64,000 nt of DNA from Neorickettsia risticii str. Illinois (GCF_000022525.1 NC_013009.1:744001-808000), one strand, 5' to 3'. Counted from the first letter of the stretch, positions 1 through 8,493 are shown. The notes: a model not told the origin generated them from the letters alone. Made by a program: numbers and translations.

Positions 1-939
1 CATCTCTTCGACTATATCAATATCAGTAATCATTTCGGTTACTGGGTGTTCAACTTGGATGCGAGCATTCATTTCCATAAAGTAGAAATTTCGCTCCTGG
101 TCCAGTATATATTCCACCGTCCCAACAGAAGTGTAACTAACTGCACGGGCTAATCTAATAGACTGTTCATACATCTTTTCTCTGAGTCCCCGATCAAGTA
201 CAAGACTAGGAGCCTCCTCAACAACCTTTTGATGCCGCCTCTGTACTGAACATTCTCGCTCACCCAAACAAATAACGTGACCATTTTTGTCAGCAATTAT
301 TTGTATTTCTATATGTCTCGGGTTCGTTATATATTTCTCAATGAAAATTCGTTCATCCGAAAAAAAATTCAGAGCCTCATGGCAAGCAAGCTGCATAGCT
401 TCGCGCAATTCCTCTTCTCTATTGACCAACCGCATTCCTTTACCTCCCCCTCCGGCGGCAGCCTTTATCAGAACTGGGAAACCTATTTCTTTGGCAATAG
501 AGACAGCTTGTTCATAATCAGAGATTTCTCCTAAATACCCGGGTACAAGATTGATTGAGGCCTCCAGAGCAATCTTTTTTGCCATCACCTTATCGCTCAT
601 CATGGAGATGCACTCTGAGCTGGGACCAATAAAGGTAAATCCAGCTTGCTCAACAGATCGGGCAAAACTAGGATTTTCAGACAAAAACCCATATCCAGGA
701 TGCACAGCGTCTGCCCCACTTTTTTTGACCGCCGTGAGTATGGATTCCATATTGTTATAGCTCTCACTAACGGTAACACCCCCTATGTAGACCGCCTCAT
801 CTGTATGCCGAATGTACTCCGCATTAACATCGAGATCGGAATAAATAGCAACACTCTTTTTACCCAATTTTTTTAAGGTGCGCGCTATTCTTGATACTAT
901 CTCCCCTCGGTTAGCAATTAGGACTTTTTGTATTGACAT
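1..939 (-). CDS. pccA: Biotin carboxylase subunit of an acyl-CoA carboxylase (probably propionyl-CoA carboxylase alpha), 3' end outside window
   Basis: The gene runs off the left edge; 313 codons from the ATG at 939 are visible. The product is an ATP-grasp biotin carboxylase that carboxylates biotin for acyl-CoA carboxylation in the cytoplasm. The translated N-terminus reads MSIQKVLIANRGEI, followed by HPGYGFLSEN and the glycine-rich ATP loop KAAAGGGGKGMR near residues 160-170. The visible part ends in the NARIQVEHPVTE block typical of the family. Rickettsiales usually carry a propionyl-CoA carboxylase alpha chain with a C-terminal biotinyl domain; that end is not visible, so AccC cannot be excluded. 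The start lies 29 bp inside the 3' end of prs, which suggests cotranscription and translational coupling. Confidence 0.9.
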   Translation of the reverse strand, partial: MSIQKVLIANRGEIVSRIARTLKKLGKKSVAIYSDLDVNAEYIRHTDEAVYIGGVTVSESYNNMESILTAVKKSGADAVHPGYGFLSENPSFARSVEQAGFTFIGPSSECISMMSDKVMAKKIALEASINLVPGYLGEISDYEQAVSIAKEIGFPVLIKAAAGGGGKGMRLVNREEELREAMQLACHEALNFFSDERIFIEKYITNPRHIEIQIIADKNGHVICLGERECSVQRRHQKVVEEAPSLVLDRGLREKMYEQSIRLARAVSYTSVGTVEYILDQERNFYFMEMNARIQVEHPVTEMITDIDIVEEM

Positions 940-1822
940 CTAGATAAACTGAACGAATTTTTCTTGCGAGTAAGTCTGCAGCACTAATGATCTCTATTTT
1001 CCCTTTAGCCTCAAATCCAGGTATGCTGTTGGTGACAATAATCCTATCTACCTGTGAGTCCATAATTTTCTGTCTTGCGCTACCAGAAAATACGCCGTGG
1101 GTAACAAACGCAGCAACAGATTTTGCACCAAGCTCTTTAAGTTTAGCAGCCGAATTGCAGAGGGTCCCACCACCACAGACGATATCATCAACTATCACGC
1201 AGTCCCTACCATAAATTTCCCCAACCACCTCAGTAACCTCGGATAAACATGCTCTAGGCCTGCGTTTATTCATGATAACGAGACTTGCTCCCAGCTCTTC
1301 GGAGAGAGGCTTCAACTTTTTTACAGCACCTACATCGGGAGCAACAAGCGCTATATTGTGATCCAGATGCACACTTTCCTTGAGCAGCGACCATGGAAGG
1401 ATATTATACACTGGGATCTCAAAGAAACCCTCAAACTGAGCGAAGTGTACATCAAGCACGAAAAGCGATGAAATCCTTTCTCCAACAAGGCGCGCAACTA
1501 CTTTTGCTGCAACAGCCGAGCCAGGTGTAACAATCCTATCGGCGCGAGCATAACCAAAATATGGAGAGACCAAAGTAATATCACGCACCCCTAGTCTGTT
1601 CAAAGCATCCACGATAAACAAAAACTCCATTATGTCGCCATCACTACAGAGACTTTGGATGACGAGCACTTTGGTTCCAGGAATAACATCCTCATGGTGC
1701 ACGAGAACATCACTCTCACCATCGGGAAATCTATTTGCTTGTGCACGAAGCACTGCCAGTTTAAGGAGCAACGCTATTTCCTGGCCAAGTTTCCCAGCTT
1801 TGCTACCCATGAGGACTTTCAT
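911..1822 (-). CDS. prs: Ribose-phosphate pyrophosphokinase
   Basis: The enzyme makes PRPP from ribose-5-phosphate and ATP, feeding purine, pyrimidine and NAD synthesis. The 303 residues are close to the usual family length. The phosphoribosyltransferase-type PRPP-binding loop is visible as CVIVDDIVCGGGTL near residues 207-220, and the N-terminal half has the family pattern NRFPDGES and SPYFGYARAD. Other PRPP users in the window are purC and pyrimidine metabolism through pyrG. It overlaps the downstream carboxylase gene by 29 bp. The 165 bp upstream, up to the nfu stop, probably hold the promoter, but I see no clear consensus there. Confidence 0.95.
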   Translation of the reverse strand: MKVLMGSKAGKLGQEIALLLKLAVLRAQANRFPDGESDVLVHHEDVIPGTKVLVIQSLCSDGDIMEFLFIVDALNRLGVRDITLVSPYFGYARADRIVTPGSAVAAKVVARLVGERISSLFVLDVHFAQFEGFFEIPVYNILPWSLLKESVHLDHNIALVAPDVGAVKKLKPLSEELGASLVIMNKRRPRACLSEVTEVVGEIYGRDCVIVDDIVCGGGTLCNSAAKLKELGAKSVAAFVTHGVFSGSARQKIMDSQVDRIIVTNSIPGFEAKGKIEIISAADLLARKIRSVYLDVNTKSPNC

Positions 1823-1987
1823 GTTATCAGCGCAACAGCCACATTGAATTGATTAGAAAAGGATATCGGATATGGTAGAACAAATCCACCACAAAGGGTC
1901 ACGTTCTCAAAGAAACGGCAGTACAAAAAGAACATCGCACCGATGTACGAGGCTGAAAAGATACCCATGCAACAAGGAACCTATCCA

Positions 1988-2530
1988 TCAAACCTGCTGA
2001 ACTTCTCTCACTTCAGGAACATAGTACTGAAGTAGGTTCTCTATACCATCCTTGAGAGTCACAGAAGCACTAGGACAGCCGGCACATGCCCCCTGAAGTT
2101 TCAGATACACAATCCCATCCTTATAACCCTTAAACACAACATTGCCACCGTCTTCGATAACAGAAGGTCGGACTTTAGTATCTATAATCTCCCGTATTTT
2201 CTTAGAAACCTCATCAGTGCATTCGACTTCCTCGTCTTCTGTGACAGGTCGAACAAAATCGGAGCCAGTAGTAAAATACTCAACCAGCACACTAAAGATC
2301 TGCGGCTTCAATACGTCCCATTCTGCATCTTCAGTTTTGCTCACAGATACAAAATCCACCCCAAGCATTACACCAGAGACACCTTGTATTTCCCAAAGCA
2401 TCTCAGGAAGTTTATTACCAGAGGCGTCACTGGCTGTGACAAAATCAGCAATTCCACTATCAAGTATGTTTACACCAGGAAAAAATTTTAGTACATTCGG
2501 ATTTGGGGTGTGTTCAGTTTGGATAAACAT
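1988..2530 (-). CDS. nfuA: NifU-like iron-sulfur scaffold protein (Nfu)
   Basis: This is a carrier that receives and passes on Fe-S clusters to apoproteins. The 180 residues have the two-domain Nfu layout. An N-terminal Nfu_N domain begins with the characteristic TEHTPNPNVLKF, and the C-terminal NifU-like domain carries the cluster-binding pair C149 and C152 in GACAGCPSAS. The architecture resembles mitochondrial NFU1 and alphaproteobacterial homologues. It is divergently transcribed from the J-domain gene across about 80 bp. Likely clients in the window include NuoI and MiaB; this is inference from their cofactor needs. Confidence 0.92.
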   Translation of the reverse strand: MFIQTEHTPNPNVLKFFPGVNILDSGIADFVTASDASGNKLPEMLWEIQGVSGVMLGVDFVSVSKTEDAEWDVLKPQIFSVLVEYFTTGSDFVRPVTEDEEVECTDEVSKKIREIIDTKVRPSVIEDGGNVVFKGYKDGIVYLKLQGACAGCPSASVTLKDGIENLLQYYVPEVREVQQV

Positions 2531-2610
2531 ACTTTAAGTTCACCGGACAATTACTTATTAACTACGGCGAGATTATAATATACAATACTTCCTAGTTTCA
2601 ACGCTCGTAA

Positions 2611-2997
2611 ATGTTCTCCATAATCCTGCTGATTTTGTTGCTAGTGATTCTCTTGCCGATATTGTTTCTACTGGTGGTTGCGTTTATCTACAGGAAGAAG
2701 TTTAAGCTTTCTGAAAATTTCTCGCAGATATACGACACCGTTTACGAAATGATGAAAAGCGGGAATTTCAGCTTTGAGAATTTACAACAGTTTCAGCAAG
2801 GAGCATCGTCTTCTGATTCAACAGGAAAGATGTCTAAGGCACAGGCACGGGAAATTCTCGGAGTATCTGTGAATGCTAGCAAGGCAGAAATCAACAAGGC
2901 ATACCACGCCCTGGTACAGAAAGTACATCCGGACAAGGGCGGTTCACATTACTTCGCGCAGCAACTCAACAAAGCCCGTGATACGCTTGTAAAGTAG
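2611..2997 (+). CDS. Membrane-anchored J-domain protein (Tim14/Pam18-like)
   Basis: This small co-chaperone of 128 residues has one strongly hydrophobic N-terminal segment (about residues 2-27) and a C-terminal J-domain with the diagnostic HPD at residues 106-108. J-domains stimulate the ATPase of DnaK-type Hsp70s. The short 'membrane helix plus C-terminal J' layout resembles mitochondrial Pam18/Tim14 and the small DnaJ-like proteins of alphaproteobacteria, not full-length DnaJ: there is no zinc-finger or substrate domain. The exact client is unknown. The start ATG at 2611 puts the membrane helix right at the N-terminus. Confidence 0.85.
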   Translation: MFSIILLILLLVILLPILFLLVVAFIYRKKFKLSENFSQIYDTVYEMMKSGNFSFENLQQFQQGASSSDSTGKMSKAQAREILGVSVNASKAEINKAYHALVQKVHPDKGGSHYFAQQLNKARDTLVK

Positions 2998-3207
2998 CAT
3001 TGAAGATTACTTGATGTGACCCTTGCATGTGCTGAGATCACGCGTGTCTCTCACATCTCTTCTGTCTTATCAGTTGTGCGGAAGACAGCTCACCTTCCAT
3101 ATAACGCATCATCGAAAACCACTTCATGTACCGAGTGATGTTTTATAGAACGCACATTTTACTTAACAAACCACATATGTTAGCATTTCGCTGTTCTTGG
3201 TCGGTGT

Positions 3208-3690
3208 ATGTTTAAGTTCCTAAGACAGATGCAGCTGACCCGCTTCTTTGTTGGTTTCAGGACCGTCTTGCGGTACTTTTTTGCACCAAAGGTTACGATA
3301 AAATATCCGCAAGAAAAGGGACCTATAAGTCTGCGTTTCAGAGGTGAACACGCGCTGAGACGCTACAAAAACGGGGAAGAGCGTTGCATAGCTTGTAAAT
3401 TATGTGAGGTGATCTGTCCTGCCCAGGCGATCACGATTGAAGCAGCTCCCAGAGAATCTGATGGAAGTAGGCGTACCACAAGATACGATATAGATATGAC
3501 TAAGTGCATTTATTGTGGCTTTTGTCAGGAAGCTTGCCCCGTAGATGCAATCGTTGAAGGACCGAATTTTGAGTTTGCAAGGGAAAATCGGGAAGATTTG
3601 CTCTACAACAAGGAGAAATTACTCGACAATGGTAGTAAATGGGAAAGTGCATTAATTAAGATGCTCAATAAAAATGACACAACTCATTGA
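3208..3690 (+). CDS. nuoI: NADH-quinone oxidoreductase subunit I
   Basis: This is the peripheral-arm subunit of respiratory complex I that carries two [4Fe-4S] clusters passing electrons towards quinone. In 160 residues two ferredoxin motifs are seen: C60-x2-C63-x2-C66-x3-C70-P and C100-x2-C103-x2-C106-x3-C110-P. The length is that of alphaproteobacterial NuoI. No other nuo gene is within the window, so the complex I genes are dispersed. The 3' end overlaps folD by 17 bp, giving an unusual nuoI-folD pair. Confidence 0.97.
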   Translation: MFKFLRQMQLTRFFVGFRTVLRYFFAPKVTIKYPQEKGPISLRFRGEHALRRYKNGEERCIACKLCEVICPAQAITIEAAPRESDGSRRTTRYDIDMTKCIYCGFCQEACPVDAIVEGPNFEFARENREDLLYNKEKLLDNGSKWESALIKMLNKNDTTH

Positions 3691-4561
3691 TGGTTTTGGA
3701 ATTGCTGCAGGTATCTGTGAATCTATTGCAACTTCTGTAACACACCTAAAGAAAAGCAATGGTTTAGTACCCAGTCTGAGAGTCGTCATTGTTGGTGAAA
3801 ACCCGGCAAGTCAGGTATATGTTCGAAGTAAACAGAAAAAAGCAGAGTCGCTTGGTATAGACGCAAGGACTATAGCACTACCAAAGGAGACAAGTGAGGA
3901 AGAGCTAATACGATTAGTGGAGTCTTTAAACAGCGACATTAGCGTTAATGCCATACTCGTCCAACTACCACTGCCTTCACACATCAATACGACCAGGATT
4001 ATTGAATCAATTGATTCAAAAAAAGACGTTGATTGTTTCCATCCTGAGAATGTGGGCAGACTGGCTCTCAGCAAAGATGCATTGTTAAAACCATGTACGC
4101 CAGCAGGCTCCCTGTATCTAATAAAATCAGTTCTGGGGAACAATTTATCTGGTATGGATGCCGTTGTTATAGGGCGTTCAAATATCGTTGGCAAGCCAAT
4201 GGCAATGCTTCTGTTGCATGAGAATTGCACTGTTACGCTTACACACTCTAAGACCAGGGATATACAGGAAAAAACCAAGCAAGCAGACATCGTTATTTCA
4301 GCTGTTGGCATACCGCATTTTGTGAAAAAAGACTTCATCAAGCCCGGAGCAACTGTTATAGATGTCGGAATAAATAAAGTGGACGGTAAATTAGTTGGAG
4401 ACGTCGATTTTGAAAACGTTCTTCAAAAAGTGAAATTCATTACACCTGTACCAAGAGGCGTCGGCCCAATGACAATCGCTTTTCTCATGCTAAACACAGT
4501 AATTGCCACCTGTGTACAAAACCAATTGGATCATCAAAACGTGATTGAAATTATTATCTAG
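3674..4561 (+). CDS. folD: Bifunctional methylenetetrahydrofolate dehydrogenase / methenyl-THF cyclohydrolase
   Basis: FolD interconverts methylene-, methenyl- and 10-formyl-THF for purine and formyl-Met synthesis. The 295-residue protein has the [14 protein letters not shown] block with the catalytic Tyr/Lys pair, the QLPLPSHI motif and the NAD(P) site [13 protein letters not shown]. The C-terminal signature reads [11 protein letters not shown], where most homologues have a second glycine in place of the arginine; the DVDGFHP block reads DVDCFHP. These substitutions are noted but the frame is intact throughout. It overlaps nuoI by 17 bp and is probably translated from the same mRNA. Confidence 0.95.
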   Translation: MTQLIDGFGIAAGICESIATSVTHLKKSNGLVPSLRVVIVGENPASQVYVRSKQKKAESLGIDARTIALPKETSEEELIRLVESLNSDISVNAILVQLPLPSHINTTRIIESIDSKKDVDCFHPENVGRLALSKDALLKPCTPAGSLYLIKSVLGNNLSGMDAVVIGRSNIVGKPMAMLLLHENCTVTLTHSKTRDIQEKTKQADIVISAVGIPHFVKKDFIKPGATVIDVGINKVDGKLVGDVDFENVLQKVKFITPVPRGVGPMTIAFLMLNTVIATCVQNQLDHQNVIEIII

Positions 4562-4605
4562 GAAGCACAGCGCAAGACAACTGACTCATCCCGCACAACG
4601 AAAAC

Positions 4606-4692
4606 CGGATGGGGTGGGATTCGAACCCACGGTATGCTTCCACATACGGCAGTTTTCAAGACTGCTGCCTTAAACCGCTCGGCCACCCATCC
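4606..4692 (-). tRNA. tRNA-Ser (anticodon TGA)
   Basis: On the minus strand the sequence folds as a class II tRNA. The acceptor stem GGATGGG pairs with CCCATCC, the D-arm begins GGCCGAGCGG, the anticodon loop CTTGAAA contains TGA, there is a long variable arm, and the T-loop is TTCGAAT. The discriminator base is G, as expected for tRNA-Ser. CCA is not encoded. The length is 87 nt. Confidence 0.95.
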
Positions 4693-4785
4693 ACCGAGGA
4701 AGTTAACATAAAGCAGATTATCTTGCAATCTATGCGGATAAAAGTACTACCACAGTCTTGTTCGGGAGGATATGAATTACCAATA

Positions 4786-4813
4786 TTGATTAAAATCTTC
4801 GTCATATTATAAA
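4786..4813 (+). promoter_or_regulatory. Candidate sigma70-type promoter of the 605-residue repeat protein
   Basis: TTGATT and TATAAA are separated by 16 bp, in an AT-rich stretch 35 bp before the start codon of the next gene. The match is by eye only. Confidence 0.4.
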
Positions 4814-4847
4814 ATTGTTAATATAGTTTTAAAAAGAAGTCTGAAAA

Positions 4848-6665
4848 ATGCAAAATCCTACAGGGCCAGATCCTGAAAATCCTGATAGTCCTAGGAGTCC
4901 TTCTTCAGCAGGACCTAGCACTCCAACTCCTTCATCCCCCGCATCTTCATCTTCTACATCTACTGCTACTGAAAATCCGGAAAGCGATGAAAAGGATACC
5001 TCATCACAACGAGGAGAAGTAGAACAAAACCCTGATAGTCCTAGGAGTCCTTCTTCAGCAGGACCTAGCACTCCCGTACCTTCACCTGCTGCATTTGTTT
5101 CCATTGAAAGTGATGAAGGCTCTGAAAGTGAAAGTACAGCAGCTGCATCTTCCACAACTGGCACCAAGAAAAAGCGGCCAAGTTTTAGGCTTTTTACACC
5201 AGAAGACTCTGAAGATCCTAGCGACAATCGTGATCATCCATACGCCACACCTTTTCCTAGTGAAGATATAGAAGAGGCTGTCCGGGAAGCTCTTGCGGCA
5301 GAAATGGGCCCTGCAAGCGGACCGTTGTGGCTAGAACGAACCGTCCAAGGAGTGCTGGAAGATGTATCCCATGAAGAACAGAGGACAACATCAGGCACAT
5401 CCAGCTCAGATAAGCAAACGGAGACTGGAACAGGCAGTGGATCCTCTAGTTCAAGTTCGCCTACTCCATCTACTTCAACTGAAGATACTAGTCGGAGAGA
5501 AAAGAAACGTCCACATCGTAGGGCAGCGGTGGCCGCACTTAGCTTCATATATGAGACAAACGAATCAGGACGTCGCAAAAGGCGTAGAAAAGACGAAATG
5601 TCTGCTCAAGAGAGCCAGGAGAAACAGAGTAGTACAAATACACAGGGAGGAGCAGAAACATCGTCTAGCACATCCAGCTCAGACGAGCAAACGGAGACTG
5701 CAACAGGCAGTGAATCCTCTAGTTCAAGTTCGCCTACTCCATCTACTTCAACTGCGGTTCATGAGGGCACCGGAAGTAGTCAAGAGGCACCACATGCTTC
5801 ACCTTTACCTTCCACGTCTACTTCCACTGGAGACCCCGGAAGCTCTGGAGGTGATGGTGAATGTTCACATGGGGCCACATCTTCGGCTTTCGTGCCTGAT
5901 CCCGCTGGTCCTGGTGAAGGCGGGGATGAGGTTCCGTACGATGTAGATCTAAGCGAGGCTTTTAATTGCTGCAGAACCGTTCTGACTTGCGAAATGGGCG
6001 GCGATGCGGAGCAAGCATGGGATTGGCTAGAGATACTCACCTCTGCGGTGTGTGCAGACCCAGACTTTCAAGCGGAGTGTAGTGGCATAGCCTTGGCCCC
6101 CTCAGAGGAGAAAAAACCTACCCCACCGCAGCGCATTCTACCACCTCGTCGCGCAGCGGGTAGGGTGCGTGCGCCAACACAGGATCCAACCCCTCAAGAC
6201 GACGAGCAACCGAGTACATCAGGTGCCAGCTCTGCGGGTGCTCCATCACAAGAAGCAGGGCCAAGCCAATCCTCTAGTACCACACCTGGCGCAACTGAAG
6301 AAAGCTCCGAGCTTCCCAGAAAGAAACGCAGAAAGCGGGATCCAACCCCTCAAGACGACGAGCAACCGAGTACATCAGGTGCTAGCTCCATGGCAGCGCC
6401 TCCTGCTCATAGTCCTACCCCACCGCAAGAAACAGGTATGGGGCTGGCAACTGCTTCAATAGAAAATTTAGGATCCCCTACCCAGGAGGCAAAAGCTTCC
6501 CCTTCTACAAAGAAACCGTGGTGGTTATTGCATATCCCCAAGGTAGTGCTGAGGCGGCTATCCGATGAAGAGCAGGATACGAGCTCAAACTCTAGTAGCC
6601 CTAGTAGCACATTATCTGACCCAGAAACGCAAGGCAGCCAGAAAAGCTCAAGACAAGCCCGTTAA
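4848..6665 (+). CDS. Intrinsically disordered Ser/Pro/Glu-rich repeat protein with NLS-like basic clusters (unknown; candidate secreted effector or antigen)
   Basis: No family is recognised. The 605-residue product is dominated by S, T, P, E, G and Q and looks largely disordered. Direct repeats are visible: NPDSPRSPSSAGPSTP twice, an SSD-QTET-GS-rich unit twice, and DPTPQDDEQPSTSGASS twice. Four strongly basic clusters stand out: KKKRP (107-111), RREKKRPHRR (216-225), RRKRRRK (242-248) and PRKKRRKR (490-497). They look like nuclear localisation signals. Two short stretches could be helical (about 137-172 and 365-415), and KPWWLLHIPKVVL lies near the C-terminus. There is no signal peptide or membrane segment, and the end is serine-rich and basic (SSRQAR). 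It sits alone between a tRNA and a convergent phosphatase gene. A T4SS effector or a strain-variable antigen would both fit; this is inference. Confidence 0.75.
   Translation: MQNPTGPDPENPDSPRSPSSAGPSTPTPSSPASSSSTSTATENPESDEKDTSSQRGEVEQNPDSPRSPSSAGPSTPVPSPAAFVSIESDEGSESESTAAASSTTGTKKKRPSFRLFTPEDSEDPSDNRDHPYATPFPSEDIEEAVREALAAEMGPASGPLWLERTVQGVLEDVSHEEQRTTSGTSSSDKQTETGTGSGSSSSSSPTPSTSTEDTSRREKKRPHRRAAVAALSFIYETNESGRRKRRRKDEMSAQESQEKQSSTNTQGGAETSSSTSSSDEQTETATGSESSSSSSPTPSTSTAVHEGTGSSQEAPHASPLPSTSTSTGDPGSSGGDGECSHGATSSAFVPDPAGPGEGGDEVPYDVDLSEAFNCCRTVLTCEMGGDAEQAWDWLEILTSAVCADPDFQAECSGIALAPSEEKKPTPPQRILPPRRAAGRVRAPTQDPTPQDDEQPSTSGASSAGAPSQEAGPSQSSSTTPGATEESSELPRKKRRKRDPTPQDDEQPSTSGASSMAAPPAHSPTPPQETGMGLATASIENLGSPTQEAKASPSTKKPWWLLHIPKVVLRRLSDEEQDTSSNSSSPSSTLSDPETQGSQKSSRQAR
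4881..5074 (+). repeat. 44-bp exact direct repeat pair inside the disordered-protein gene
   Basis: Copies at 4881-4924 and 5031-5074 are identical over 44 bp, with a period of 150 bp (50 codons). They encode PDSPRSPSSAGPST-type segments, so gain or loss of a unit keeps the frame. Confidence 0.9.
5395..5753 (+). repeat. Second direct repeat pair (about 86 bp) in the same gene
   Basis: Copies at 5395-5480 and 5668-5753 are nearly identical with a period of 273 bp (91 codons). They encode TSSSD(K/E)QTET followed by a serine run and PTPSTST. Confidence 0.9.
6182..6388 (+). repeat. Third direct repeat pair (about 51 bp) in the same gene
   Basis: Copies at 6182-6232 and 6338-6388 differ at one or two positions, with a period of 156 bp (52 codons). 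They encode DPTPQDDEQPSTSGASS. Confidence 0.9.
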
Positions 6666-6677
6666 AAAACTATCGCG

Positions 6678-6708
6678 GGGCGCACAAAAAGGAACCAAAA
6701 GTGCGCCC
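6678..6708. terminator. Hairpin between convergent genes, possible terminator
   Basis: Perfect 8-bp arms GGGCGCAC and GTGCGCCC flank a 15-nt A-rich loop just after the stop of the disordered-protein gene. No T-tract follows, so if it terminates transcription it is not a classical intrinsic terminator. Confidence 0.45.
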
Positions 6709-6770
6709 ACGCTTTCCAGTACCATATTTCAGCTACTTGCCCCAGACGATATAGTACCAGAAATATTGAG

Positions 6771-7895
6771 CTAGTCATTCGCTCGTAAATACATGGACAT
6801 CATTTCGTTATTGAAGCGATCGTAGCTGGTAATCCTCGCATTATCATTTAGGAGATCAATAACTGCAAAACCATACTCCAACCGCGAACCGCTAGTAGTA
6901 CCTGTTTGCCAATGTGAAAGAAGTGCTCCACTGTTACCTGAGATAAACTGTACGTGTCCATCTAGCCTAAGAAATTGCGCGACATGCACATGCCCTGACA
7001 TTATTAACTCTATTTCTTTCTTTAGATCTTTAAAGATTGCTGTATCTCCTGCATATACGGACTCTTTATTTTTAAATACCAGAGGTCTGTGTGTCACAAT
7101 CCAAGTCCTTTTACCATTATTAACATCATTGACATGTGCAACATCTTCGTAAAGCTTCACTGCAGTTGATGAATCCGTTACTACAATATCAAACCCATTA
7201 AGCGAAACTGTATACGGGGATTCATAATCCAAGCACTTCTTTGCACTACTGAGAAAATAGGCCCAGCCTTCACCGCCAGTGCTACAGTGCTCATGATTTC
7301 CCCTTACCAAAAGCAGCGGTGTGTTAGAGTGTAATAAATCGGCGGCTGGAAGAAAAAAATCCTCTTTCCATGTCACCCATGTGTTTGGTCTATTTCCCTC
7401 TTTGTAAACATAGTCTCCGACGTGGATAACCATCTCCGGAATGTGTTCTAGCACAGCATCTATTATTTCTTTGAAAAACCACTCTTTTTTACAATCTTGT
7501 GGAGAAAAAAAATGATTATTACGACACCCCGTATCTCCGATTACAGCTATTTTTGTAACCGCGTCCTTATTGAATCGTGGAAGAATCTCTTTATTGCCAA
7601 AAATAAATGATTGAGGAAGATCCTCAAGATTCAATTTATAAACACAACTCAACGGAAAAGATCCATCTGCAGCATGATGCTGATCCATTACATACTCAAC
7701 ACCATCGACCACAACCTCCGGACAAACATCTTCTTCCTCAACTACAAAACGGAACCACAATTGATTACCACCCATGAGTTGGAACCAGTGAAAACTTTCA
7801 CCAGATGCGCTTCCAAATAGTAGAAAGCAAAGAAAACTAAAATTTATCGCCCATTTCATAGCTGAGTTTCGAAATAGGAAGCCCCAAAACGACAT
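6771..7895 (-). CDS. Secreted metallophosphoesterase, purple acid phosphatase-like
   Basis: This is a binuclear-metal phosphoesterase, 374 residues from the first ATG. The metal-ligand motifs are in family order: GDTG (D121), GDYVY (D161, Y163), GNHE (N200, H201), THRP (H269) and GHVH (H302, H304). GDxxY with its tyrosine is characteristic of purple acid / tartrate-resistant acid phosphatases. The N-terminus is a signal peptide if translation begins at the internal ATG at 7859 (MKWAINFSFLCFLLFGSASGE). A weak GGA precedes the first ATG, so the start is uncertain. Export to the periplasm or beyond is expected. The substrate is unknown: phosphate scavenging or action on host phosphoproteins would both be possible. 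It is convergent with the disordered-protein gene. Confidence 0.85.
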   Translation of the reverse strand: MSFWGFLFRNSAMKWAINFSFLCFLLFGSASGESFHWFQLMGGNQLWFRFVVEEEDVCPEVVVDGVEYVMDQHHAADGSFPLSCVYKLNLEDLPQSFIFGNKEILPRFNKDAVTKIAVIGDTGCRNNHFFSPQDCKKEWFFKEIIDAVLEHIPEMVIHVGDYVYKEGNRPNTWVTWKEDFFLPAADLLHSNTPLLLVRGNHEHCSTGGEGWAYFLSSAKKCLDYESPYTVSLNGFDIVVTDSSTAVKLYEDVAHVNDVNNGKRTWIVTHRPLVFKNKESVYAGDTAIFKDLKKEIELIMSGHVHVAQFLRLDGHVQFISGNSGALLSHWQTGTTSGSRLEYGFAVIDLLNDNARITSYDRFNNEMMSMYLRAND

Positions 7896-8348
7896 AATAT
7901 TTTTCCAAAATCCGCTACTCTTCTCTTTTTCATAGGAATAACTCCACGTACATTAGAATTAATGTCACTGAGATGACAAACCTACCGCACGCAAAAAACA
8001 AGAGCACACCTATACGAAACTGCCAAGTGTAACTATAAAAAGTATGAATACAAGTAGTAAAATTTTATACAATCTAAATCACAAGAAAACAACACTCTGC
8101 TGGAAATGCATCGTTACTTAAGTAGAGTTCTCCTACTACCGCCCGCAGAGGTCGATGGGAATACATTTACCAATTCATCCAGAGAGCTAATCCTGCCATA
8201 TCAGCCGGCAAATGTATGAGAAACGTATCCAAGCTGATAGATAATCTTCGTATCACATTGAATTAATTTCTATGCAATCAATATTTCACCACGTGTTTTG
8301 TTCAGCAGAAAATTTCAGCATACAGGAATGTTTATTGTGCTAAATGGA
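7896..8348. other. Intergenic stretch with no recognisable gene
   Basis: About 450 AT-rich bases separate the phosphatase start from the tRNA-Gly promoter. I find no coding ORF and no match to RNase P RNA, SRP RNA or tmRNA core motifs. An 8-bp inverted pair (ATACATTT / AAATGTAT) lies around 8161-8217, about 40 bp apart. Confidence 0.5.
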
Positions 8349-8377
8349 TTGTTGCACTCTTACAGAAGTGCTACAAT
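8349..8377 (+). promoter_or_regulatory. Sigma70-type promoter of tRNA-Gly (and probably hemA)
   Basis: TTGTTG at 8349-8354 and TACAAT at 8372-8377 are separated by exactly 17 bp. The tRNA begins 28 nt downstream of the -10 box, a convincing distance for a tRNA leader. Confidence 0.65.
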
Positions 8378-8405
8378 CCCGATGTATTGCTTTGCTCAAT
8401 TCCAA

Positions 8406-8478
8406 GCGGAAGTAGTTCAGTTGGTAGAACGCAACCTTGCCAAGGTTGAGGTCGAGGGTTCGAGTCCCTTTTTCCGCT
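8406..8478 (+). tRNA. tRNA-Gly (anticodon GCC)
   Basis: A 73-nt cloverleaf: acceptor GCGGAAG pairs with TTTCCGC (one G-U), the anticodon stem-loop CCTTGCCAAGG gives anticodon GCC, and the T-loop is TTCGAGT. CCA is not encoded. hemA starts 15 nt after its 3' end. Confidence 0.95.
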
Positions 8479-8493
8479 CCCTTTCCTTTGCAC

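Noticed and set aside
1823-1987. Short frames (42 and 49 codons) between prs and nfu
   Set aside because: Both lack a good Shine-Dalgarno; the 49-codon frame overlaps the prs start by ATGA but has an unlikely composition.
4606-4847. tRNA-Ser(TGA) as an integration site for the accessory gene
   Set aside because: The accessory gene is on the 5' side of the tRNA, and no duplicated tRNA 3' end or integrase is present.
5362-5946. 194-codon alternate frame inside the disordered-protein gene
   Set aside because: It arises because the repeats and low-complexity codons leave other frames open; its composition (His/Leu/Gln/Arg-rich) is that of an out-of-frame reading.
8437-8493. Upstream extension of hemA to 8437
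   Set aside because: It lies within tRNA-Gly and encodes an Arg-rich stretch unrelated to ALA synthase.
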